Assembly (NCBI RefSeq): GCF_030272615.1
Contig: NC_081414.1
Coordinates: forward strand, 912,642,648 to 912,706,647
DNA: 64,000 bases
Direction of reading: 5' to 3'
Origin: Cryptomeria japonica
Taxonomy: Eukaryota; Streptophyta; Pinopsida; Cupressales; Cupressaceae
Positions 55,158 to 64,000 of this stretch are shown here, piece by piece. Position numbers and translations under genes: made by a program. The notes under the pieces are model-generated. The model was not told the DNA's origin and did no database searches. It saw nothing but the letters and a program-made list of their open reading frames with translations. The first letter of the stretch is position 1; each line of letters opens with the position of its first letter.

Positions 55158-56732
55158 CTGCAAACCTAGTTCAGTGTTAGCAAAAACACAAACTTCATAT
55201 GGCATATACATCTATTAGCTGAGAAAGAGAATTTGAGCTGCTAACATGATACAACTTGTCAAACATTGAAGGAACTTCATATGGCATATACATCTATTAG
55301 CTGAGAGAGAATTTGAGCTGCTAACATGATACAACTTAGTCAAACATTGAAGGAACTAGTCATAATTCTGTATACAAAACAAATGATTTTGAGGCTGTGC
55401 TCATCAGAGAAACCAGGGACTACTTTTATTGATGAATAGATCAGATTCAAATTTTCCCATTGCTTTAGTGCTCACCTGACCAAAGGGTTGACGATTATGC
55501 TTAGGAAACCATTTTACATAGATTTACTAATTTTTTTCTTGCAATTGACCAGAAGAACAAGAAGGATTAACGTAGTTACTAGGTAATATTTCTCACTTGG
55601 GAGTTACTACATCAATTCCTCCAGAGTTTATCAGCTACCATACATACCTCCATCATGACATAGGGGAAGAAAATGAACATTGGCTGGCATTACTTGCCTT
55701 GGCTTACCTAATGAACTAAATGGTACCATGGGTTGATCTACATGAAACTGCTGTTTTGCCATTACAGGAACTCAAGCTACAAACACCATTTCAGAGTTAT
55801 GAAATGCTTCAGAACCTAATAAAGGATGAAAAGACTTTCCATGGTAACCACATTGAGATTTAAAATACTAAATTTTCAAGATATACCTCTTCACTATAAG
55901 GTTGGTGAAGCTCAGGGAGCAACGGCTAACCAATGCTTTTTAAGATACGCAAGTTGAAAGCTTGGCTGTTGAGAAATTAACTATCATAAATGCTTCAGCA
56001 AGGGCACCAGTGGCTGGATGTCAGGCAATTCTAGTGACCAAGGAATTCCGCTCAATTGTAGCGGAATCCTCCAGCCCAGTAAAAAGGAAAATCCCAAGAG
56101 CCTTGCCTCTACATACCAAGCAAGAGGATTGGACCTATCTGATTAGGCATTGCCTATAGCAGCAACAAGAATGGCTATAGCAGTAGTAGAATGGTAGCAA
56201 GCTGCACAATTCGATTTGAAAACCCGAACAGGAGAACAGAAATAGCAGCAGAACATATCTTTACAATACAGGTCCAGTTGCCAAGGCTTTATGCTGAAAT
56301 GGCAATGAGGAACATATTGAGCTTCACCCAAGTTCATGTTCGTTATAAGGCAGAACATAACCCTCGACCCAGGTTCAAGTCCTTTTAAGGAAGCCCATAA
56401 CCCTAGTGAGCATGTGACAACATTGTAGTGTAACAACATGGGGCACATTTGAGCATGACCCGTCTATAAAAAATTGAAAATTAGGCCTCAAAAACATATT
56501 ACAGCCAGTAATACAACATATAGAACAAAAAAACAAAGTACCATTTCAGTTTATTACAGCCAGTAATACAACATAAAGAGCAGATTGTTTTACGTCTTAG
56601 TGGCATTTACGTTTGACAATTCCGGCAGAACTCAATTACTATTTGTTTGTTTGTATAAACAACGACGATCCATCTTAAACCATTACATCTAAAAACATTG
56701 GTACACGCCAAAAGTATAAAGCATTGAATTAC
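55158..56732 (-). other. Intron 1 of the methyltransferase gene
   Basis: 1,575 bp, donor TTG|GTAATTC at 56732 and acceptor ending at 55158. It includes an ~82-bp tandem duplication (55191-55358) next to exon 2 and short duplicated pieces near 56505-56575. The open frames within it lack domains. Confidence 0.65.
55191..55358. repeat. 82-bp tandem duplication in intron 1
   Basis: AACTTCATATGGCATATAC begins at 55191 and again at 55273. The two units are nearly identical, so the duplication is recent. Confidence 0.85.
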
Positions 56733-57086
56733 CAAGGCATTGGAAATTAGGTCTGAGTTGTCTGACGATGATGAATTGGCCTTAGCATAAAGAGTGAAGG
56801 GTGGAATCGATCCAAGAGCACCTATTAATTGCCTTCGGTTGCAAAAACCACACCCACAAACGGTAGATGATTGAATTGCAACATTTTTTTTGTATTTATC
56901 ATCCTCTGCTGTGGTCAGATCACTCTGGTTAAGCACTTGTGTGAGCTTGAGCTCTTTCTTTCTCTGAAGCCTGCCCTTTGAGAATACAGAAGATGGAGGC
57001 CTCGTCCTCGTTATCTGACAGCGTTGATGAAAGTTTGTATAACCATGGAGGGCTCGAGAGCGTAGGCCTAAAATCTGAAGAGCCAT
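56733..57086 (-). CDS. SAM-dependent methyltransferase, exon 1 with transit peptide
   Basis: 118 codons from ATG 57086-57084 (MALQILGLRSRALHGYTNFH) to the donor at 56732. The N terminus is rich in Arg, Ser and Thr with few acids, as in a plastid transit peptide. A Cys/Arg stretch (CGCGFCNRRQLIGALGS) and Ser-rich KANSSSSDNSD follow, resembling the CxCxRR...SSAS segment of the Arabidopsis homologues recalled from memory. The last codons (DLISNAL) join in phase 0 to exon 2. The catalytic domain is encoded beyond the visible exons. H is inserted 274 bp upstream. Confidence 0.65.
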
Positions 57087-57359
57087 GGTCTATAGGAATC
57101 TTAGTCGAGAAGTCATTTTGACGTTGTTTATAAGCTCAGTCCAGCGTGGATTATCGAGATGGAATTTACCGGTCGGGAAAACTTTCAACGGTCGGGTGAT
57201 AGTTTTTTTGAAAAGGTTTTCATAAAATTGAATTTCAGAGGCTCTGGTTATACTTTTTTCTATCAACGGTTCCCAAAAAAAAACAGACAGTCCAATTCCA
57301 TTATAAAAAAGGTCACGTTTTTTCTGCTTCTGAGTAGAGTGTGATCTTAATTGCGGATG
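57087..57359 (-). promoter_or_regulatory. Upstream region of the methyltransferase gene
   Basis: 273 bp between the start codon and the insertion of H. It should contain the 5' UTR and perhaps the core promoter. I see no certain TATA box. It is truncated or displaced by H. Confidence 0.45.
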
Positions 57360-57759
57360 TGTTAGTGACCATTTCACACATCGTCCCATTAGAATGGGGA
57401 CCCCCTCTTTTTCGCTTTTGTTTTGCATGTTCTTCTTTCTGCTTTTAGGGTTTTGAGTGAGTGAGTTGTCTGTCTGGGCTAGGGCTAAACCTTAGGTGTT
57501 TCTTCTGGGTGTTATTCAAGCTGAGTCCAGTTAAATTTTGAAAATTATTAAGCATCCTCTCGAGGATTGAGATTGTTGAAATAAGGTAAGCCTGTCAGGA
57601 GAGTCAGATAGGTCTCAGATTAGGTCTAATCAGGGTTTTTGGGGCTGAAAATCCAAATTTTGTCTAAGTGTTAGCATTTTGAAAGTGAAATTATGTGTTC
57701 TTGCCTAGGTAAGTTTTGATCAAATTTTGGAGGAAAGATGATGCCTGAAACACAAAATT

Positions 57760-59640
57760 CGCTCCTGACCCTCTCTAAAGGTCCAAGGCGAAATTCATCC
57801 TAAGTGCAATTTCTTGTTTTTGATAGGCTTGCTAACTGGTTCCTGGCCTTGAGAATGACCTAACTCTGCCTTGTAAAGTGATTGGAGATTTAAATTTTGG
57901 ATGGATTAGCCAAAAAGGATAAAATCGCTCCTGTCCCTTGCTGAAGGTCCAGGGCGAAAATGTTATTTAAGGCATATTTGTCACTGACTTTTCTAATTTG
58001 TTTTGTGCAGGGTCTCCAGGAAGGATGGTTGGACATGGTTTGATGCTTTTGAAGACTTGATGGCATGAAGAATGATCAATTTTGAAGGAGAAGGGAAAAA
58101 TCGCTCTTGTCCCTTGCTGAGGGCCCAGGGCGAAATCTTGATTTCCCTCATCTTGCAGTGAAAAAGGACCAAGTGTTGAACATGAATGGAAAACAAGTGA
58201 TTTTCTCCACCCGCCTGAAGGAGTTTTAGCTTAAAGAGATGAAGGATTTTTGCCTAGGAAGGACAAAATCGCTCCTGACCCTCTCTGAGGGTCCAGGGCA
58301 AATTTCTTGTGAACACACTATTTTATCACTTGTTGGACATGAGAATTTATTCATAGCATGAAACAAGATAATATCTTCCTTAGCCAAGAAATTTCGAGAT
58401 GAAAAGTGGAACGATTTGATCATGATGGCAAAAGGCGCTCTTGTCCCTCACTGAAGGTCCAGAGCTTGATTTTCAAATTTGCGCTATTCTTGCAGGATCA
58501 AAGTGATTTTATGATTGGAAGAGATCAAGGAAAGCATGTTCTATCCATTGAAAATAATTTGAGTGGTCAACAAGGAGGAAATCAATCCAAATGACAAAAG
58601 GCGCTCCTATCCCTCACTGAAGGTACGGAGCTAGATTCTAAAAATGCAATTTTCTGACAAGGACAAAACGAGTTTTGTGGTTTAAATGAATGGAAGAAGG
58701 TGTGTTTTGCCCGTTGAAGATAATTTGGAGGGCTAACGAAGGACGGATAAAACTTGAATTTGCAAATCGCTCCTGACCCTCTCTAAGGGACCAGGGTGAA
58801 AAACCTAATAACCAGCCCTTCTCTCCAAGTTTGGACAAATCTAAGCCAAGGTGCAAGTTTGAAATGATGTTTAAAATGCCTTGAGGTGGAATTGAGATAC
58901 TAGGATTACGAATTTGGATGACAATTTGCAAATTTGCTCCTGTCCCTCACCAAGGGTCCAGGGCAAAATTTCTAAGTGTGCCCACTATCCTTGCATTTCG
59001 AGATAACTTTTTGTTTCCAACACTCAAAAGGGAGTGGAGAATGATGTTTTATGCCTTGAGGGTAATTTGAAGTTGAGGTAATTAAGAATTTGTGCAAAAG
59101 ACTCAAGATCGCTCCTGACCCTCACTGATGGTCCAGGGCGATTTTTGCAAGACCAATAGCTTCCCTCCAAGATTACGCTAAGGCAAGGTTGTGCAAAGAT
59201 GGAAAAGGTCTTCTAAAGCATGGTGAACAAAAATTTGACTTCAAAATTTGATAATCCTAGCCTAAATTGTTAAAGTCGCTCTTGTCCTTCACTAGAGGCC
59301 CAAGGCGAAAATCTTTAGAACACCTATTTTGCCTTGTGGAAGCAAGTTGAGCATGCATGGAACAAATGAAAGAGATCATTACTTACCCCACAACGAGAAT
59401 TGACAAATAAAAGGTGAAGGATTAAGAGCAAAAGTGAAAAGGCGCTCCTATCCCTCTCCAAGGGTCCAGGGCGAAAAAGGTCCTAATGCACTTCCCTCCT
59501 AAAGATCAAGTGAAATTAAACTCAAGACTCCAATTAAAAATGCTATTTTAATGCCTAGATAAAGTCTTGGACAAGAAAATGAGGAATGCAAGGCCTAAAT
59601 TGAAAGTTCGCTCCTGATCCTTGCCAAGGGTCTAGGGCGA
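57760..59640 (+). repeat. Dyad array of element H (12 units)
   Basis: Units read CGCTCCTGWCCCT ... AGGGTCCAGGGCG. CGCTCCTG-type anchors begin at 57760, 57926, 58102, 58270, 58436, 58602, 58768, 58935, 59110, 59277, 59443 and 59609. Steps: 166, 176, 168, 166, 166, 166, 167, 175, 167, 166, 166. Confidence 0.93.
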
Positions 59641-59987
59641 AGTTGGTAGCATTTTTTATTTTCACCATATTTGAGCGTTAATATCCTCCAAATTGCATTA
59701 GATGTCAAAATTGCTAACTTCGAAGTATTTGAAAAAATTAAATTAAATTGGCATTTAATAAAAGACACATTGGCATTTAATAAATTAATTTTGAGCCTTG
59801 AAAAATCAAATTTTTATTGTAAAGGCATTTAAAATTAATTTTTGTGAAATCAAAATTAAAAATGGAGCGCTTGAGGGCTTATTTTTATTTATTTTATCAA
59901 GTAGACCTCTCCTTTTTGCAATTTTATTTATTTTTTTAGGCCTATTTTGCCAAGTCGGCCTATGGGGAAGCAAAGTGGTGAGCACCC

Positions 59988-59996
59988 TATATAATA
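59988..59996 (+). promoter_or_regulatory. Upstream TATA box of element H
   Basis: TATATAATA in GAGCACCCTATATAATAGG, between the array and the leader intron, 452 bp before the start codon in genomic distance. Confidence 0.6.
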
Positions 59997-60251
59997 GGGG
60001 TGTTTTGATCAAGTTTAATCAATCATTCACTCATTACTTCAAGTACGAATTTGGAGAGCAAGAAGAAGGTGTGAAATCTGGTCTATTTGGAGCGAATTTA
60101 TCTCAAGTGTTGGAGGCTAGAAGGAGGTGGAGTTGATTCTTGTGAAGGCTAAAGGAGGCGCATTTTGCTCGAGGGAGAACTTTGATCTACATTTTGCCTA
60201 GAGAATTCACCTATTTTTGCATCATTTCTTAGAATTAGTACTCAAGTGGAG

Positions 60252-60439
60252 GTATGGCGTAATCACCTTAACACCATTATTGAAGATTTGAATTTTGCGC
60301 TTTGTTTTGAAAATTCTAAGTTTGATGTAGTTAATTAGGAAATGATAAGTCAAGATTTATCATGAAGTTTCCTAATTAATATCTTTTATCTTCCTTGCTA
60401 CTCTTCAAGATATTTTACTAATTATGAAATGTTGTGTAG
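60252..60439 (+). other. Leader intron of element H
   Basis: AAGTGGAG|GTATGGCG donor and ATGTTGTGTAG|G acceptor, ending 8 bases before the start codon. Splicing would remove the out-of-context ATG at 60424. Confidence 0.5.
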
Positions 60440-60447
60440 GTGTCGAG

Positions 60448-63400
60448 ATGGCAACTCCAAAGGCAGGAGCATCTACTAGTCGTCCAACTCTCATGAAGGA
60501 AGATCAGAGGAATGAAGAATTGGAGACCAGGATCGTGTCCAAGTGGAGCAATATTGGAGATACCAACTTGGGAAACTCCAGTGTGAAGAAGTTTCGAGAG
60601 GTCCCTTACATTGGCAAGCCATCACCTATCGCAAAGAGAATAATTGAAAGTGGCATCATCAAGGCGGCTGGTTTCCCTCCAGCAGTCCAGTGTCATGAGC
60701 TGATGATCGAGTGTGCCCGCCATTATGACTCACAATCAAGATCGATCGTATCCAAGGAAGGGAACACTTTGGCTTACCTTTTAGAGGAGGCTATAAGTGA
60801 GGCTCTCCATCTTCCAGAGCATAAAGATATGATTTACAAAAGCCTAGAAGGAGCCAGGTCAATGTATGAAGATGATCCCGACACTTGCTTGAATATCATC
60901 AATAAGAATTGGCTACTCAAAAGTCATCCTCACCTGAGCAAGATTCCCAATACACCACATAGGATCGACTTCCAGGAGGAGTACAGAGATTTGATAACTT
61001 TGCTGAATCGAGTTACAGGGGCTCCTCAAGCCTTATATTTTGAGAAATGGATGTTCTACTTCATTCAAGTGATTGTCCAAGGGAAAGGAACGATTCATTG
61101 GGCTAGAATTATTAGCCATTGCTTGGATGTGCAGTTGAGGAGACTAAAGCCTACCAAGTCGTTCCACATGAGCTCATATGTCATATATGCCTTGATCAGG
61201 AGTTTCGAATATGCAGGGCTACCTCATAGAGGAGTGATCGGAAGAGGACCCGGAGAAGTGAGAGTTTGTGATTCCTATGTTCATTTGCATCATCCTCCTA
61301 GAGGCGACTACAAGTTAGTCAATGACACCTTCACGATGAACATCACTAGGATATTGCAAGGTGGGATTCACAATCGACTATCTCTAGATGCACAGGAGCT
61401 TGTGAAGAGGTATGGTGCTTGGTTCATCCAATTTCAAAAGTTTACATATATCAGAGTTCATGGGTGTCCTTCACCTCCCTACATGTTGCCGAGGTATCCG
61501 ACATACAGGATAGTGCTACTTGAGGTGACTAGGCAGTTGGCAGCTTATGCCAAGACTTTCAGACACAGGCATGGAAATGGAATTCCCGTGCCCATCATAT
61601 CGGGGAATTCAGTTGAGGTATGTCCTAATACTCAAGCCTTGGATGATGCAGAGAAGGAATTGGCTTTATATTCATTTACATTCTTTGCCTCGAGGGAGAA
61701 TTTCGATCCTCATGGTTATATGGAAGAGACAGCTAGTAGGAAGTACAAGCACGAATTTCAGGTAGAGGACTTTTGGATGAATCTCTCAAGTGATTTAGAA
61801 GTGAAAAGAAAGATGCACTCCAGATTACCTTTAGATTTCATTAGGAAGTGCAAAGTTTACAGAGTGGCCGATCAAGCTCAGGACAGTGGTAGACATCTCC
61901 AGTCATCCTATGACAAAGAAGACAAAGCAGTGAAGATAGATTGGAACGAGCCTGAGATTTCGGACTTGAGAGCTTTGATGGCTCCCGTTTTGTCATGCAC
62001 TCGCAAATGGGTGGATGTACTACATCAAAAGTTAAGAGAACAGAACATACCAATGACTTCTATTTTGGAGGAAAGACCAGAAGAAGGAGGAGCAAGCACA
62101 AGTGAAGGAAATTCTCACCCTAGAGGCGCAAAGAGGAAAGAAAGACCTGAGAAAAGAGAGCCCTCCAAGAAGAAGCAAGAAGCCAATCGAGATCGCTCAT
62201 CAGGCACATCTTCTCGACATGAAAAAATGACAAGTCAAGTTGAAGGACAAGAGAAGACGGCGCCTGAGGTTGATGAATCTATGGAGTCGATGGTACAGAA
62301 TGATAAACCTGAAAAGGGGCAGGCACCTCAGCATTCATCAAGTCAATCTCCCCAAGTCGATGAGCTACATGAAGAGAAGAATGATGATGAAGTGACATCC
62401 CCTCTCCGAGAGGATGAACCATTGCTTGAGGAAATACAAGTTAGAGAGACAAGATTTGCCATTCCAGATTGGTTAAGGGAGAGATTGACAAGGGTGATTG
62501 TGATTGAAGATGAAGATGATGTAATTGACTTAGAGAGCCTTATAGGAAATTCTCAAGAAGTAACAGAGAAGAGGAAGGCCACCAAGATGTCCAAGGTGAT
62601 CAGAGATGAGACAGGGTCCAAGAAGTTGCAGATAGCTACACTAGTAGTGCACAAGTATGAAGGTGAAATTCTTGCAGAAGAGTATGATGTAGAAACATTT
62701 GAGCTTGGTCCACTCACTACTGAACAGGCACTGGATGAGGCAACCGATTCATTTGAAGCACTTAAAGACAAGCTTAAGGAAGAAATGGAAAAGAATAGAA
62801 AGCTTGAGAGAGAGAGAGGTGCTTGGAGAGGCTACTTTAGTCATCTCAATCAGCCCTTGGGACGTCAGGATCCAGTAGTGTCTCTTGTGCAAGCACTTCC
62901 CCTTGAATCAGTTGGTGAGGTAGAAAGAGTCAAGAGCTTGGTTCAGCTTATGAGCTCTTGGATGGACAAATCCCACACAGTAGCCATTGAATTTACAACA
63001 AGAATGATGCAGACAATCCACCGAGCTATCCAGGTCCTTGAGATCGTCCACAACCTAATGATAACAGTAGCCGCTTTCGCTCACACTAGAGATGTTATCA
63101 TTCCTGTTTTGCAAGTAATCAGGCAAACACCAAGGAAGATCCTAGCACAAGAAAAGATAATGGATGGAGGAGCTCATAATTTACTTCAGTGGTCAACTCT
63201 ACTCCAGATGAAAGAGGTTCTTTTCGAGGACGTCAGCACCAAATGCAATCAAGTTGAGGGCGCCATCCATCCAATTCAGGATAAGGTGTTTGAAGTGTTG
63301 TGTACCATTCTTGGCAGGAGGATCGAAGTTGAGACAGATGTGGACCTTCAAGAGTTGGAAGAAAGAGTCAAGGTCATCCTTTGCAAAGATGAGAATGTCA

Positions 63401-63648
63401 TCACAGATGAGCGACGGGATCTAATGTTCACTACTATGCTCCTGATTGAGAAGATCAAAGAATTCGAACCAGGATGGGAAGCTGCTCTTCTCAAGGCCTT
63501 TGATCAGGTTATCCACTTGGAGGAGCGAATGAGGAATCTTCCTGAGATTCCTATTGCTGAGATTGAAGGAATTGTGTCCAGATTCGTTGCATATGCTAAG
63601 AAAGAACATTGGAAGGGGAATAAGGTTCTAGAAGAGAGGTTGTTATAA
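60448..63648 (+). CDS. TGTTG-family protein of element H, intact, unrecognised
   Basis: 1,066 residues. I chose ATG 60448 (MATPKAGASTSRPTLMKEDQ) because it follows the leader-intron acceptor and starts at the position conserved in E and A. Layout: N-terminal folded domain at ~1-520 (SKWSNIGDTNLG; GFPPAVQCHELMIECARHY; YFEKWMFYFIQVIVQG; NDTFTMNITRILQGG; RYGAWFIQFQKFTYIR); Glu/Lys/Ser-rich linker at ~560-680 with a bipartite NLS-like KRKERPEKREPSKKKQ; a module with IPDWLRERL and MSKVIRDETGSKKLQIA at ~690-760; coiled coil at ~770-800; and a helical C-terminal domain ending GNKVLEERLL. No RT, protease, integrase or transposase motif is present. It is inferred to be a nuclear protein acting on the element's own DNA, but function is unknown. 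Confidence 0.8.
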   Translation: MATPKAGASTSRPTLMKEDQRNEELETRIVSKWSNIGDTNLGNSSVKKFREVPYIGKPSPIAKRIIESGIIKAAGFPPAVQCHELMIECARHYDSQSRSIVSKEGNTLAYLLEEAISEALHLPEHKDMIYKSLEGARSMYEDDPDTCLNIINKNWLLKSHPHLSKIPNTPHRIDFQEEYRDLITLLNRVTGAPQALYFEKWMFYFIQVIVQGKGTIHWARIISHCLDVQLRRLKPTKSFHMSSYVIYALIRSFEYAGLPHRGVIGRGPGEVRVCDSYVHLHHPPRGDYKLVNDTFTMNITRILQGGIHNRLSLDAQELVKRYGAWFIQFQKFTYIRVHGCPSPPYMLPRYPTYRIVLLEVTRQLAAYAKTFRHRHGNGIPVPIISGNSVEVCPNTQALDDAEKELALYSFTFFASRENFDPHGYMEETASRKYKHEFQVEDFWMNLSSDLEVKRKMHSRLPLDFIRKCKVYRVADQAQDSGRHLQSSYDKEDKAVKIDWNEPEISDLRALMAPVLSCTRKWVDVLHQKLREQNIPMTSILEERPEEGGASTSEGNSHPRGAKRKERPEKREPSKKKQEANRDRSSGTSSRHEKMTSQVEGQEKTAPEVDESMESMVQNDKPEKGQAPQHSSSQSPQVDELHEEKNDDEVTSPLREDEPLLEEIQVRETRFAIPDWLRERLTRVIVIEDEDDVIDLESLIGNSQEVTEKRKATKMSKVIRDETGSKKLQIATLVVHKYEGEILAEEYDVETFELGPLTTEQALDEATDSFEALKDKLKEEMEKNRKLERERGAWRGYFSHLNQPLGRQDPVVSLVQALPLESVGEVERVKSLVQLMSSWMDKSHTVAIEFTTRMMQTIHRAIQVLEIVHNLMITVAAFAHTRDVIIPVLQVIRQTPRKILAQEKIMDGGAHNLLQWSTLLQMKEVLFEDVSTKCNQVEGAIHPIQDKVFEVLCTILGRRIEVETDVDLQELEERVKVILCKDENVITDERRDLMFTTMLLIEKIKEFEPGWEAALLKAFDQVIHLEERMRNLPEIPIAEIEGIVSRFVAYAKKEHWKGNKVLEERLL

Positions 63649-63759
63649 AATGATGTGGCATCTTAATTATCATTGGTCTATGTTCCCTCGATTTTTGTGC
63701 CAATTAAATATTTGGCTATGCATTTAATAATGTTCAACTAAAAGGGGACTTTTTCTAAC

Positions 63760-63777
63760 AAACCCTAATTAGGGTTT
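63760..63777. promoter_or_regulatory. Palindromic telo-box in element H
   Basis: AAACCCTAATTAGGGTTT, 112 bp after the ORF stop and 65 bp before the TATA box at 63842. Confidence 0.65.
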
Positions 63778-63841
63778 AGGTGTCAAAATCTCAGCCATTG
63801 ATCTTCTTTTGATCTGGGTCGTTCATTGTAATTGAGGATGC

Positions 63842-63849
63842 TATATATA
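63842..63849 (+). promoter_or_regulatory. Downstream TATA box of element H
   Basis: TATATATA in GAGGATGCTATATATACCCT, in the same relation to the telo-box as in E and D. Confidence 0.6.
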
Positions 63850-64000
63850 CCCTCACTCATTTTCATTTTGTCATTAGAAATTAGAAGATTAGAGATTAGA
63901 TATTAAGGAGATAGTTAGAGCTTTTGGAGAGAAGAAAGTTATTTTGTAGCAAGATTGAGTAGTGAAGAAAGAATTTCAAACAATTGTTGTCTATTTTGGC

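Larger units (their letters stand above)
57360..64000 (+). mobile_element. Element H, TGTTG-family giant LTR, leaves window
   Basis: Starts TGTTAGTGACCATTTCACAC at 57360, one inserted base relative to TGTTGTGACC, and continues beyond 64000, so its 3' terminus and TSD are unseen (GGATG precedes it). Order: terminus, 12 dyad units (57760-59640), TATA box 59988, leader intron 60252-60439, intact ORF 60448-63648, telo-box 63760-63777, TATA box 63842-63849. It is the closest relative of E and the only complete copy of the ORF. Confidence 0.85.

Noticed and set aside
55962-56159. 65-codon plus-strand frame in intron 1
   Set aside because: No domain, and it is antisense within the intron of the methyltransferase gene.

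Overview
This is plant nuclear DNA, most likely from a gymnosperm (conifer-type) genome. About 53 kb of nested transposable elements lies beside the first two exons of one ordinary plant gene. The plant assignment rests on the hAT transposase gene with introns, palindromic telo-box motifs, Tekay-like LTR termini (TGTAATGTCC) with the initiator-Met primer site, and a plastid-type methyltransferase gene. The gymnosperm assignment is an inference from the giant elements and apparent giant intron. I see no rRNA, tRNA, CRISPR or bacterial operon.

The nesting can be resolved from target-site duplications (TSDs). The oldest layer is a Ty3/gypsy element G, in pieces at 25007-25490, 35309-37425 and 50982-53091, ending in a copia-like tail and a short LTR to 53432. 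The LTR of a Tekay-like element L1 (minus strand, leaving the left edge) sits in G's LTR and is spread over 1377-25006. L1's LTR is split by a solo LTR, S1 (2254-9894, TSD CATTA), and by element A (10071-23918, TSD AGCAC). S1 holds a fresh non-autonomous LTR element, N1 (2766-8667, TSD AACAA), with a 911-aa ORF. A holds B (16256-23876, TSD GGTCC). G is also broken by D (25491-35308), which holds E (29188-35254, TSD GTACC), and by C (37426-50981, TSD GGTCC). C holds an apparently intact hAT transposon (37627-41222, TSD TTGCATCA) and element F (44560-50875, TSD AGACT). H begins at 57360 and runs off the right edge.

A, B, C, D, E, F and H form one family, called here the TGTTG family (termini TGTTGTGAC...GTCAACA, 5-bp TSDs). 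Each looks like a giant LTR with no internal region. In element orientation the family layout is: terminus; a repeat array (dyad units about 166 or 176 bp apart in A, D, E and H; 84-bp tandem units in F; other repeats in B and C); a TATA box; a leader intron; a long ORF for an unrecognised protein of about 1,070-1,220 residues with basic, nuclear-signal-like stretches and coiled coils; a palindromic telo-box; a second TATA box; and the 3' end. The ORF is intact only in H (1,066 aa). It is shortened in frame in E, has one TAG in F, seven TAG plus one TGA in B, is a remnant in A and D, and is absent from C. I propose a U3-encoded nuclear protein acting on its own element's dyad array. This is the most interesting candidate system in the window.

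At the right, on the minus strand, are exons 1 and 2 of a plastid-type SAM-dependent methyltransferase gene (57086 to 55062). Its later exons are not visible, so either the nested cluster lies in a giant intron or the gene is truncated. H is inserted 274 bp upstream of its start codon.
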